Below the pieces are notes generated by a model. The model was given only the letters and a program-made list of their open reading frames with translations, was not told the origin of the DNA and did not search any database. Both the position numbers and the translations under genes were made by a program. A stretch of DNA of 64,000 nucleotides from Aricia agestis (lineage: Eukaryota > Arthropoda > Insecta > Lepidoptera > Lycaenidae). The DNA lies in assembly GCF_905147365.1 (NCBI RefSeq), contig NC_056425.1, positions 6,331,501 to 6,395,500 on the forward strand, given 5' to 3'. Each line of letters starts with the position of its first letter. The first letter of the stretch is position 1. Shown one piece after another: positions 43,930-54,081 of the stretch.

Positions 43930-46336
43930 ATGGACGTTATAAAACAGGTTGGCAAGTATTTAAACACTCCAGTTGGAACTTTGTGCTATAACACTGACAA
44001 AGTATGTGTAACAGAGGTTATAACTTATAATATCCACAATGTTTTTTTTGTATTTATTCTTGTGTTTGTAACTTTGTACATTTCAGGTGCTAACTACTTC
44101 TTTAGATAAAGTAAACGTTGAAGGATTCGCTACTATAATATTACGATTAGCAGCCAAAAGCAACCAATCCATGAACCAAGAACAGGTGTTATTAAGTTAC
44201 CAATGGCTTGAACACATCTCCATGTATATGAATCAAGCTGCAACGAATCCTGCATTTGCTAAAAACTTTTTGTTGGTAATTTTTAACATAATTTATTTAT
44301 TTATTAAAACAAAAAACCATTGATTTTAAGCAGGACCCGATCTAGCCATTTAGCCGCTCCAGGCAAAGATCATTTTCGCCGCCCTTAGGAAACATATTGG
44401 TTGGGGGAAAATGGGAGGAATATTTAAATAAAATACTCAAATATTTCCACTAGCAAACTTAAAGTAAGTTAGCTGGTAAAATTCTCAAACTTAAGTGGTG
44501 GATGGCTAGGTTGGAAGATAGGAATAAGTCAATTTTGCCGCTCTGGGCAAATGCCCGGCTCGCCCCCCCTTAGATCGGGCCCTGATTTTAAGGCCGCACT
44601 TAATATTGGGCCATAAACTATCATCATTCATCATGTAGATTGTAGCCCATCATGATTGTGAATCTGTTGTGTATATATTTTTTTGTGTTTGTCTTAGTCC
44701 ATTAAACAAACATGGAGAGGCTACAAGAGTTAAATCGAATATACATACATGCAAACAAGCAGTTTGACCGCACAAGAAATTGTGATATTGTTCATGGTGT
44801 AGCGGCCAAACTGCTTTTTTGCATAGATGCTGCATATTAAAATAGAGCTATACAATACCCAATAAGTTTAAAAGCGATAAACCATTTAGTATCTCAAAAT
44901 ATTCTGTTACAAGGCTTTTATGTAACATCTTTTTTTTTTTTTATGAAATAAGGGGGCAAACGAGTGAAAGCAATATCCGTCGCCCATGGACATTGCCGGC
45001 CTTTTAAGAGGGAAAAGGGTAATAGAGCCTCCCCTAGAGACGGGAAGGGAATAGGGGAAGGTAGGGAAGGGAAGGGAATAGGGGACGGCAGGGAAGGGAA
45101 TAGGGTAGGGGATTGGGCCTCCGCTAAACTCACTCACTCGGCGAAACACAGCGCGAGTGCTGTTTCACGCCGGTTTTCTGTGAGAACGTGGTATTTCTCT
45201 GGTCGAGCCGGCCCATTCGTGCCGAAGCATGGCTCTCCCACGTATAAAATCTACTACAATACTACTTTATTAAACTTATTCAATGATACCTCTGTTACAG
45301 GGTCTCAATAGAACATTAGAGAAAAACTCATATCTCACCGGTAGTGCTTTGACCATAGCCGATATTGCTGCCTACTATGTTCTTCATCCTATAATTGTAA
45401 GTTAATATAAGTTCTGATGTATGTTGATACAGTAGTCATGGCTTCCTGCCTATCTGAAGTCTGGATTAGGGTTGCCAACCTTTAACTCTCAGGATTTGAG
45501 CTTTACTGCTACCAATGCAATAAACTTCAAAAACAGGACTCAGTAGTAGACTTGAGGAGTTGCTTTAACAGAGCCGCTTGTTTAATTACCAACTAGTAAA
45601 AGTGAACATTATTAAAGTATAAAAAAATAAGGACACTGCTTAAACACTATCCAGGATGTCTCAGGATAGTACAAAAATTAGGACTTGTCATGGCAAAACA
45701 AGATAGTTGGTAACCCTAGTCTGTATTCCAGTGATGAGTGCATTGTATTCATTTAAACATAATACATTATTATGATTAAGCTATGTAGCCTGATATAAAT
45801 AAATAAATAAATAATAAAAAAAATAGTCTTACAATATCCTGAGACACAGTGGACCGATGATTTGAAGAAATTAGCAGGTCTATTGCTGAATGTAGGCCTC
45901 CCGCAGGCCGCAACGAGCACTAACCATCCCTAGCGGCCAGGCCTCAACACTGTGTTGCTTTTCAAGGTTGTTTTTGCGATGTGATGCCGCAACGCAGTGT
46001 TGTGGCCTGGCCCATAGGGATGACGTAATGGTTGGCGCTCTTTGAGGGAGGCCTACGTTCAGCAGTAGACAGCAGTTAGCTGATGATGATGACATTTTTC
46101 TTAAAATAATTATACTGAGTAATAAAAAACCATTTGCACAATATAACATCACACACCAATAAAATGTTTGTATTGTTTGTTTTCAGGAGCGTCTCTCATT
46201 GAGTGAACAAGAGCAAGTAATAAATGTATGTAGATGGTTCAAGAATGTACAGGCACGACCAAAAGTGTGTGGCAGTAAAAAACCTGTACAGTTAAACACT
46301 TTGACTTTATCAATTTTAGCACCGGCTGTACATTAA
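43930..46336 (+). CDS. AIMP3: AIMP3 / EEF1E1 (p18), multisynthetase-complex subunit
   Basis: Exons are 43930-44001, 44087-44275, 45301-45396 and 46187-46336, all phase 0, 507 nt, 168 aa (human EEF1E1 is 174). The N-terminal ~45 residues are the short thioredoxin-like remnant (MDVIKQVGKYLNTP). Residues 50-150 are the all-helical GST-C domain, with LLSYQWLEHISMYM, the family block YLTGSALTIADIAAYYVLHP (the N-cap/hydrophobic-staple region of GST folds) and NVCRWFKNVQARP. AIMP3 docks methionyl-tRNA synthetase in the multisynthetase complex and also acts in the DNA damage response in vertebrates. AATAAA lies at 46368, 32 bases past the stop. The lone exon at 47528 downstream could give an alternative tail. 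Confidence 0.93.
44331..44584. mobile_element. hAT-type MITE with perfect 8-bp duplication
   Basis: Ends CAGGACCCGATCTA and, inverted, CAGGGCCCGATCTA. attttaag flanks both sides exactly (44323-44330 and 44585-44592). In AIMP3 intron 2. Confidence 0.85.
44930..45244 (-). mobile_element. SINE copy C (family of 5661), minus
   Basis: Full ends with T-run at 44930 and gctctcccacg at 45244. Part of the 3' module between 'catgggcgacgg' and 'ggccggcaa' is deleted. It ends 56 bp before AIMP3 exon 3. Confidence 0.8.
45477..45718. mobile_element. hAT-type MITE (TIR TAGGGTTGCCAACC)
   Basis: Ends TAGGGTTGCCAACC and, inverted, TAGGGTTACCAAC. Flanks gtctggat (45469-45476) and gtctgtat (45719-45726) agree at 7 of 8. 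In AIMP3 intron 3. Confidence 0.75.
45882..46077. mobile_element. Foldback MITE 'gctgaatgtaggcctccc'
   Basis: Arms tattgctgaatgtaggcctc and complement, with an inner 'ggccaggc...aacactgtgttg' stem and complement. AIMP3 intron 3. Confidence 0.7.
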
Positions 46337-47527
46337 TTTTTAATTCCATTTTCAATTATGAACGGCAAATAAATTATGTATATCAAAATGATTGGTATGA
46401 AATTGTATGTGCTTATTATGTTTTGCATTACTGGATATGATGTGAGTATTGAATAAATACAACAAATTGATATTCTTTGTTTGGTTTAACATCCATACTA
46501 CAATACAGTCAAGATTTGGTTTCAGAGTATTGAATGTACCAGCTTGCACTAATGCTGACGGTATAAAGTAAATTGCATAGAAATAATAATTTTACCCGTA
46601 AAAATTTGAAATTCATTTTTTTGTCTAAGGTGACTGGTAAACCAAACACTGTTACCCTCACATAGTATGTTTTATGCAAGGCTATCTATGATGTAGAGAT
46701 GGATCATAAAGTATTATTTTAAACTCGATGACGCCCATGGGCATAGCCCACTGGGGCAAGCTGGGGCGTTTGCCCCACGGAGCTAATTAGCTCCGTGGTT
46801 TGCCCCACCCTGTCTCTGACCTATAAGGTACCTAACTAAACAAAAAAAAATTTTTTTCAACTACAATCATAATATCCGTAAGAAAGTTACACAAAAAATT
46901 AGGCGACATGAAAAAAGTTTGATCAAAACAAAAAGTCCTCACGATTTACGCGCGCATTGCAGCGGTCTTTTGAAAGCGAGCCGTATTAACGTAAAATAAT
47001 TGAATATTCTAAGTATTACATTTAATTAAAACGCGTAATTCATAACACCGACTAAGTATTCATAAATTAAACTATCTATCCTGTGTGTAGTTGTTTATTT
47101 TCTGTGGTGGTGTACCTATCCTATGTCCTTTTGAAAATTAGTTCAGCAGTTTGGGCGCGAAAAGGTAACAGACTGAGCTGACTGACAGACAGACAGATCC
47201 ACTTTCGCATTTATTAAATTAGTATTGATGGACAAACATGCCAAAGGTTTGTTGTTGGAATCTGGACTTTTAAAAAAGGTTATTCTCAGGCGCAGTCGCA
47301 GCCTGAAGTTTTGGTGGGGGTCACACAAAAAAAATTATCACTGTTATAGGATAAACTAGAAATTTCCTTTTTATTATTTGGCAAGATTTTGAGATTTTTC
47401 AATTTGACCTTAGATTTTGGGGGGGGGGGGGTCATGTCCCCTGTTACCCCCCCCTTCGGACCGCGTCTGGTTACTCTTACTGGTTACTCTATGTGATGTT
47501 TCTTTCACGTTGAAGTAATTTGTTTCA
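46337..47527. other. No gene seen between AIMP3 and the orphan exon
   Basis: Contains a palindromic GC-rich stretch at 46735-46815 ('gccccacggagc' pair), a minus-strand Helitron-like fragment at 47108-47225 and the G-run repeat 47286-47468. Confidence 0.5.
47286..47468 (+). repeat. Repeat with long G runs, copy 2
   Basis: Begins 'caggcgcagtcgcagcctgaa', has G13 and C8 runs, and ends 'ggaccgcgtctgg'. Same family as 9019-9175. Confidence 0.6.
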
Positions 47528-47679
47528 GAGTAGACGTATACCACCGTCAGAGATAGAGCCGCTGCCCCCTCAGATATTCCCCACCGACCTGGCCGGGCTG
47601 CTCGACCTGCAGAAACCGTTCGTGTACCACCCTCAGCCGTTCACCTATCCGCATTATCCTATTGTTCTGTACATATAGA
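47528..47679 (+). CDS. Orphan terminal exon, function unknown
   Basis: After a good acceptor (aatttgtttcag), 152 bases stay open only in the frame starting at the first base: SRRIPPSEIEPLPPQIFPTD, then LAGLLDLQKP and a Pro/Tyr/His-rich end, stop TAG at 47675-47677. The stretch is clearly more GC-rich than its surroundings, and the other two frames stop at once, which argues for real coding. I found no upstream exon of its own. It is phase-compatible with an internal donor AAT|gtatgt in AIMP3 exon 4 (after 46225). It may therefore be an alternative AIMP3 tail, the end of an unseen gene, or a gene relic. Confidence 0.4.
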
Positions 47680-47785
47680 TGTAATGAACGTATGGGCTTT
47701 TTATTTTAAATTGCTAATCGGACTTTGTCTGTGGCCTGCGTGAAGTTAAAGATAATATTAGTGAAGATTAATGGGCAAGCCATTA

Positions 47786-48107
47786 CGTGGGAGAGCCGTG
47801 CTTCGGCACGAATGGGCCGGCTCGACCGGAAAAATACAACGTTCTCAGAAAACCGGCGCGAAACAGCGCTTGCGCTGTGTTTCGCCGAGTGAGTGAGTTT
47901 ACCGGAGGCCCAATCCCCTACCCTATTCCCTTCCCTACCCTTCCCTATTCCCTTCCCTTCCCTCCCCTATTACCCTATACCCTCTAAAAAGGCCGGTAAC
48001 GCACTTGCAGCTCTTCTGATGCTGCGAGTGTCCATGGGCGACGGAATTTGCTTTCCATCAGGTGACCCATTTGCTCGTTTGCCCCCTTATTTCATAAAAA
48101 AAAAATA
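47786..48107 (+). mobile_element. SINE copy D (family of 5661)
   Basis: Full-length from cgtgggagagccgtgc to the A-run. It splits an older repeat: 'ttaatgggcaa' before it and 'cctcgcctgaaattttt' after it are contiguous at 51645-51690. Confidence 0.85.
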
Positions 48108-48492
48108 CTTATATTTTTTTTACCTCGCCTGAAATTTTTAATTTATGTGCATAACTACTGTGTTTGCTACTTTTTTTTTAACCCAAAAAAAAAAAATTGT
48201 TGCGGACCGCGACACTAAGACCAAGGCGTGTCTGTGGCGTGTATGAAAAGGGTTGAGTACCACTGATTTAAAATTGTCAATCGAAGCACAAAACTCACTA
48301 CTTCACACAAATTACCAGCACCCTGGGCGCGAAGAAATTTCGCGCATAGAATAGTAAATGATACATAGTACTTGCATAGTATAAGGAAGTTGATAAAATA
48401 ATATAAGATATTAGTTACATATTATGATCTATGTATATTAGGTTTTCCTCGAACGCTAATGTGTACTTACCTACTTCATAATATATTTTACT

Positions 48493-49570
48493 AGATGTTC
48501 CGCGCGGCTTCGCCCGCGTAAATTAGGAATTTTACAGAAACCGTACACTTTCCCATAAAAATAGGTTATGTCCCTACTCCCTTCACTTGGTCTATTCTAT
48601 ATCTGTGCTTAATATTGCCATAAAAATTGCTCCCGTAGTTGGTAATTTCTTATATTTCCTCTGTTTTTCCCACATTTTCCTGAGTTTCTTCGGTCGTATT
48701 AGTCTTAGCGTGATAATATTTAGCCTATAGTCTTACTCGATAAATGAGCTATCTAACACTGAAATAAGTTTTTAAATCGGACCTGTAGTTCCTGAGATTA
48801 ACGCGTTCAAGCAAACATACTCTTCAGGTTTATAATATTAGGTAGACCGTAAAGATTTTTTTTAATTATCGCTTGACAAACTTGAGTCTCGATCTAAACG
48901 ACTATGAAAAGTACCAATAGCAGGGTCATTATAGGCTCATAAGTCATAACCATGGGACGATGCATGGTATAATATGGTAGTGATGATGATGATAATGATG
49001 ACTGTAATTTGCATAGTAGCATATGCTTTCCGTTCTTAAAACAACGCCGAAACTCCCAAACTTGTATTTATAAAGAATCAGGAGTTCTCTCAGCACCTTC
49101 CGAACCACGGTATACCAGTATACCTCGGTGCAAAATCTTACTTGTTGGTAGCATATGCTTAGAATACTTTTCACGAAACCGAAGTCACCACATGTTTTCC
49201 TATAAATTTTGAGGATTTCCCTCGATTACTTATGGATCCTTCATCAGATCACCACTTTTGTGAATATAATACCAAATTGGGATGATACCCTATATACCAA
49301 AAGAAAAATTTTGAAAATCGGTTAACAAACGGCGGAGTAATCGTTGAACATAAGAAAACGAACATAACACCTCCCCCATTTTGAAAGTCGGTTAAAATTG
49401 TAGCCTATGTGTTATTCTGATGTATAAGCTATAATATTGTAAAGTTTCATTAAAATCCGTTCAGTAGTTTTTGCGTGAAAGAGTAACAAACATCCATACA
49501 TCCACACATCCATACATCCATACATCTATACATCCAAACAAACTTTCGCCTTTATAATATTAGTAGGATT
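48493..49570 (+). mobile_element. ~1.08-kb Helitron-like repeat, copy 2
   Basis: Same ends and body as 36740-37672. It carries an extra block at about 48893-49048, with 'gatgatgatgataatgatga', not present in copy 1. Confidence 0.7.
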
Positions 49571-49766
49571 TTATTGTCGATTTAACATTGGTGGTATAAT
49601 AATCAGTTGAATATTATTTATTAATAATAATATTAATTATACTACGTGTACGCAATCTGTTTGCTTTTAGCAGTTCATGTAAACCTTGTAACATACATAC
49701 TTAGCTCATTTTTCGGCGACAGACAAATTCGCGTTGGTGACAAACCATTATTATATGAATATGACG

Positions 49767-49850
49767 TATCATAAGACGCGAATCGGCTCTGTGATTGGTC
49801 AAAATTTTGACAGCCAACCAATCACAGAGCCTGAACCGTGTCTTAAGACC
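49767..49850. repeat. Inverted repeat 'ggctctgtgattggt'
   Basis: Arms cggctctgtgattggt(c) and complement around an 'aaaattttgaca' loop. Confidence 0.65.
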
Positions 49851-49941
49851 GAGATGCATCTTGAGTACTGACTATTTATATACCGGCCTAGATGACGCCC
49901 ACAACTCTGTTGCGCTAGAATTCGTTTAGCCCACGAGAACA

Positions 49942-50115
49942 GCGGGGCTAAAATGGTCACATTTAGCAACTGTCAAACTGGCAAATGTCAAATTAGTACG
50001 AATTACGAGACATGAATAATTATTGCAAGCAGACTTGCATTTTGCGATTTAAAAAAATGAATCATAGTATGATTCATAATATTATGATTCTTCAAAGCGA
50101 CCCTTTTAGCCCCGC
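49942..50115. mobile_element. MITE, TIR GCGGGGCTAAAATGGTC, copy 1
   Basis: Ends gcggggctaaaatggtc and gacccttttagccccgc. The right half 'aaaaatgaatcata.tatgattca' matches 51237-51534, but the left interior differs. Confidence 0.7.
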
Positions 50116-50125
50116 CGTACATTAG

Positions 50126-50232
50126 TATCTCCATACCAAATTTTAACAAAATCGATTAAGCGGTTTGGGCGTGAAGAGGTAACAGACAGAAAGACAGACA
50201 CATTTTAGCATTTATAATAATATTAGTATGGA
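50126..50232 (-). mobile_element. Helitron-like fragment
   Basis: 'cggtttgggcgtgaagaggt', 'cacattttagcatttataat' and terminal 'attagtatgga', same family as 26570. Confidence 0.65.
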
Positions 50233-50315
50233 TATAATATTATGTAAGTTGTACCATTTAACTAACATAGATCAATCAATAGACTAATATCAGTATTACT
50301 ATTAACAAAAAAAAA

Positions 50316-53300
50316 TTAGACAGTTATAATAGTGTTGTTAGCATTAATTTTTCTGTCGGAGAATCGCAGCATCAGACAGCGTTCGAGTTTGTTCGAATAG
50401 GAGCAGCCGTTGTCTTCGGACTCTGTAAAAAAAACACACATACTTAAGGAAGACCACGTATCATTTTAACTATAGTCCCATGTTTCGTACTATACCTGTC
50501 TGCATCTCCTGGAAGCAGGCTCTGATCTGGTCGCGGAGTATGGCCCGGGACTGTTGTGACGTCACTGCTGTCTCCACCTTGTTCCATAGTTGCGCCTCCC
50601 GGGGAATCCCGTGCATGTCGACCTAAAGGTGATCGCACATTTATCAGCACGCAAGCGCCGTACGCGCCGCAAATTTGACCGACTTCCAAAAAGGAGGCTA
50701 CGTTCGGCTGTACAGTATGTATCTTTTTTTTGTATGTTCAACGATTAAACAGCCGTTTATGATCCGATTTTCAAAATTATTTTTGTGTTGTATAAACACA
50801 AAAGTGGTGATCTGATGATGGGATCCATGAGGAATCGAGGGGACTCCTTGAAATTTGTGTGGAAACATATAGTGATTTCGATTTTTTCTGAAGCATTTGA
50901 GGTAAATGCTACCAAAAAGTAAGATTTCGCACCACGTTAAACCCTGGATCCGAAGGTACCCAACAGAACTTTTGAAACCTTATAGATACAGGTTCGGGGA
51001 TTTTGGCGTTGTTTAAACAACTGAAAGCATAAGCTATTCCAATATATCAATTTGATTAATCATTAAGTATCATCATAACCATTCTTTTTAAGTCGGTACT
51101 AAGTCGGTACTAAGTTCTATGTCAAGTATCTCAGCTGTATCGTCAGCTGCCCGCCCCCGCCACCTCCCCCCCTTGCCTCCTGGGTACACCCATGGTGCGG
51201 CGTGTTCGACGCGTACGGTGCTGACAAATGAGATCAGCGGGGCTAAAATGGTCGCTTTGGAGAATCATATAATTAATCATAATATGATTAATTTTTAAAC
51301 TCCACTTTGCGTGCAATTCGTATAGTGATTCGCTTAGAATCTAAGCGAATCAGCGGAACCAATCATTGATCTAAGCCTTAGATCAATGATTGGTTCCGCG
51401 AGCGGCGCTCACGCGCGGCGACCAATCATTACTCGAAGCGAATCACTATATGAATTGCACGCAAAGTGGAGTTTAAAAATGAATCATATTATGATTCAAT
51501 ATATGATTCTCCAAAGCGACCATTTTAGCCCCGCAGCTCTACATAGTATAGCAGACTATTACCTACCCCCATTCCACGCGGATCCCGCAAGATGCCCGCT
51601 GGGATTACGTTATTACTTGTGAAGTTGAAGATTATAATACTGAAGAATTAATGGGCAATTAAATATTTTTTGTGATCTCGCCTGAAATTTTTGTGGCCCG
51701 TATAAAAAAAAGATTGAGCACCACTGTTCATTGTTCTAGCTATTTGTAAAAAATATGGATCCATTAAACTTACCACTTGCAAGTTGGCGAACACACATTG
51801 GCTGAGGCACTGAAAAAAGTTATAAGTATGAAGAGCACAGTATTCTACCAAGCATTTTGAACTTGTATGTTATGTACAGGTAAGAAATTCTAAGACCTAA
51901 GTCAATACCTAAGGGTAAACCACAAGTCATTAACGCTAATAACATGTTGAGTTTACACAATATGTTGTTGATCGTAAATCATATAATTCATAAGTGTTCA
52001 CTTGCATATTAATTAAGTTTTAAAAGAACATCTTTTGTCATTACTGCCTTCTGTGACTCATACAACATAGTATGTTTGTTTGTAATCATTTTTCCTCTAT
52101 GTTGTATGATAGTGATTCATATTATGGAATTGTCATAAGGACTATAATAGTACCTGTTAAGTGTAAAACTCAATGGACAATACTTAGATATCGTAGCACT
52201 TAATCTTAAGTAGTTATTTCCTTGTGCATCTTCCTTAAGTTTTTCCTGATTAAATCATTTAAATTTTTTTTATGAAATAAGGGGGCAAACGAGCAAACGG
52301 GTCACCTGATGGAAAGCAACTTCCGTCGCCCATGGACACTCGCAGCATCAGAAGAGCTGCAAGTGCGTTGCCGGCCTTTTAAGAGGGAATAGGGTAATAG
52401 GGGAGGGTAGGGAAGGGAATAGGGTAGGGGATTGGGCCTCCGGTAAACTCACTCACTCGGCGAAACACAGCGCAAGCGCTGTTTCACGCCGGACTTCTGT
52501 GAGAACGTGGTATTTCTCCGGTCGAGCCGGCCTATTCGTGCCGAAGCATGGCTCTCCCACGTATAAAATTAATACCCACTTTCTAGTCATGTTTTTATAT
52601 TACAAGAACCTTGGGGCTCTTGGAAGACATTGTTCGATTGATCGAAACGATCAATTGCAAAGGAGAGATCCTAAGAGGGTACCTACTAAAATACGTGCAG
52701 CTCTACATAATAATGATTTTTATTTTGCTTCAACCCATTAAACATAAGAAACAGTGGATGGTGCAATGCCGGATTTATATTTTTCATGATTATAGGCCAC
52801 TTTATTCCCGCCGCCTCATGTATGAAATCAGCCGCCCCTAGGACGCTGCCGCCCCTAGGTCGCGGCCTGTACGGCCTATCTATTGGCTGGGACGGTGTAC
52901 CGTGTACGGTGTACCGTGTACGGTGTACCTAATAAGTTTTATGCTTGTGTGTGAACATCTTACCTGATCAGTCTCTTTACTAAACAGCGATTCGCTTCTC
53001 TTAGCTCTATAGTTCGACGCATTATAACTGTGCCCATGTACCGGTCTAGGTATGTGGTTGATGAAATTATCATCATAAGCCCGACCATCTTCAGGATACG
53101 AACCGTTCAGAATATTAATTTTGTCCGAAAATGTATTGTTTCTTCGCTCGTGGTTGTACTGGTTTCTTTCAGCTCCGCCATCTATTCTTGGTGACGAATC
53201 AGAATACCTGTTTGTGTGTCTCGTTTTTCTGACAGTTTCCCGGCAACTTTTGAGGGCTGCAGCTATATCTTCTTCCATCAAATGTATGTTCCCTTCACCG

Positions 53301-53374
53301 GAACATAAGCAGTACGGAAGGATGAGGAGAAGCAGCGCTATCGAGTACATTATGCCTACTTTGGTATGGGTCAT
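50316..53374 (-). CDS. Odorant-binding protein with long C1-C2 insertion (Obp59a-like?)
   Basis: Exons in gene order are 52964-53374, 51774-51809, 50496-50622 and 50316-50422; phases match, 681 nt, 226 aa. A signal peptide (SIALLLLILPYCLCS) runs to about residue 25. A second ATG eight codons in (53350) could be the real start. Six conserved cysteines stand at 44, 138, 142, 185, 198 and 207: the C2-X3-C3, C3-X42-C4, C4-X12-C5 and C5-X8-C6 spacings are those of classic insect OBPs. C1-C2 is 93 residues instead of about 25-30; the extra part is polar, with NNT, NGS and NAS glycosylation sequons. Such an insertion is known in the conserved OBP59a group, which I think is the best fit, from memory. 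OBPs are small secreted ligand carriers of sensilla and other tissues. Exon 2 has only 36 bases. Confidence 0.82.
50675..51010 (-). mobile_element. Diverged copy of the 36740/48493 repeat, minus
   Basis: On the minus strand it shares 'cagatcaccacttttgtg', 'gattcctcatggatcc' and 'atcggatcataaacggc'-like phrases with 37330-37480. In the OBP intron. Confidence 0.5.
51237..51534. mobile_element. Foldback MITE, TIR GCGGGGCTAAAATGGTC, copy 2
   Basis: 298 bp, almost wholly self-complementary, with arms to 'aatcattgatctaaggc'. Ends as at 49942. In the OBP intron before exon 3. Confidence 0.8.
52268..52561 (-). mobile_element. SINE copy E (family of 5661), minus
   Basis: Full-length with T-run at its left and ggctctcccacg at its right end. 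In OBP intron 1. Confidence 0.85.
52891..52929. repeat. 14-bp minisatellite, 2.7 units
   Basis: Unit acggtgtaccgtgt, 34 bp inside the OBP intron from exon 1's donor. Confidence 0.75.
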
Positions 53375-53608
53375 TTGGATGGTGCTCTTACGGTGATGAT
53401 GGTGCTTTTATTCGTTTCGGGCAGGATGTGATGTTATTATCTGTGACAGCTGTGTCTGTTGGGTCATTATTGGATTACAAAACTGACAAGGTAACGTCCA
53501 GTCCAATACCTAGTCTGTATATGTGTTTCCTATTCATGGTATTCGGTAATTAATATTTACGTTATGATATCATACCTATAGATAAGAATGCGTAATGCAT
53601 CTTTCATT

Positions 53609-53847
53609 AGAAGAGCTGCATGTGCGTTGTTTACTTTTAAGAGGGAATAGGGTAATAGGGGAGGGTAGGGATGGGAAGGGAAGGGAATAGGGGAGGGTAG
53701 GAAAGGGAATAGGGTAGGGGATTGGGCCTCCGGTAAACTCACTCACTCGGCGAAACACAGCGCAAGCGCTGTTTCACGCCGGTTTTCTGTGAGAACGTGG
53801 TATTTCTCCGGTCGAGCCGGCCCATTCGTGCCGAAGCATGGCTCTCC
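53609..53847 (-). mobile_element. SINE copy F, 3'-truncated
   Basis: Lacks the 'gtccatgggcgacgg' module and tail. It runs from 'agaagagctgc' to the 5' end 'catggctctcc'. Lies upstream of the OBP gene. Confidence 0.8.
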
Positions 53848-54027
53848 TTGTGCATTATTCTTATCAATTAATAATAAAATAAAACAAAGAATTTCAAGGA
53901 CAAGGAGGAATGCACGAAAAATTCTAGTTTCCAGCACCCTATGCGGATGATGATGATTATGATTATGATTGATGAAGCACCTATTATTATGATGAATCAG
54001 GAAAACACTTAAAACGTTTTAAATATT

Positions 54028-54033
54028 TTTATT
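54028..54033 (-). terminator. Polyadenylation signal of the 54082 gene
   Basis: AATAAA on the minus strand, about 50 bases past the stop; a second overlaps at 54032-54037. Confidence 0.5.
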
Positions 54034-54081
54034 TATTACTTTCAAAAATACTTTTTCAACACAAATGCAGTAATTCGCTCA

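Noticed and set aside
44964..45311. 115-codon plus-strand open frame rich in Gly and Glu
   Set aside because: Runs through SINE copy C; the purine-rich repeat causes the open frame.
47893..48132. Pro-rich open frame 'FPSLP' type, also at 5770, 53557 and 44918
   Set aside because: Encoded by the pyrimidine-rich middle of the SINE in several copies; not a gene.
49009..49212. Open frame with SIPRCKILLVGSICLEYFSR, also near 37130
   Set aside because: Part of the repeated Helitron-like element, present in two copies without a start or domain.
51551..51622. Second orphan-exon candidate (YYLPPFHADPARCPLGLRYY)
   Set aside because: Acceptor is weak (gtatagcag), the stretch is only 24 codons and it abuts a MITE and an older repeat; not enough to call.
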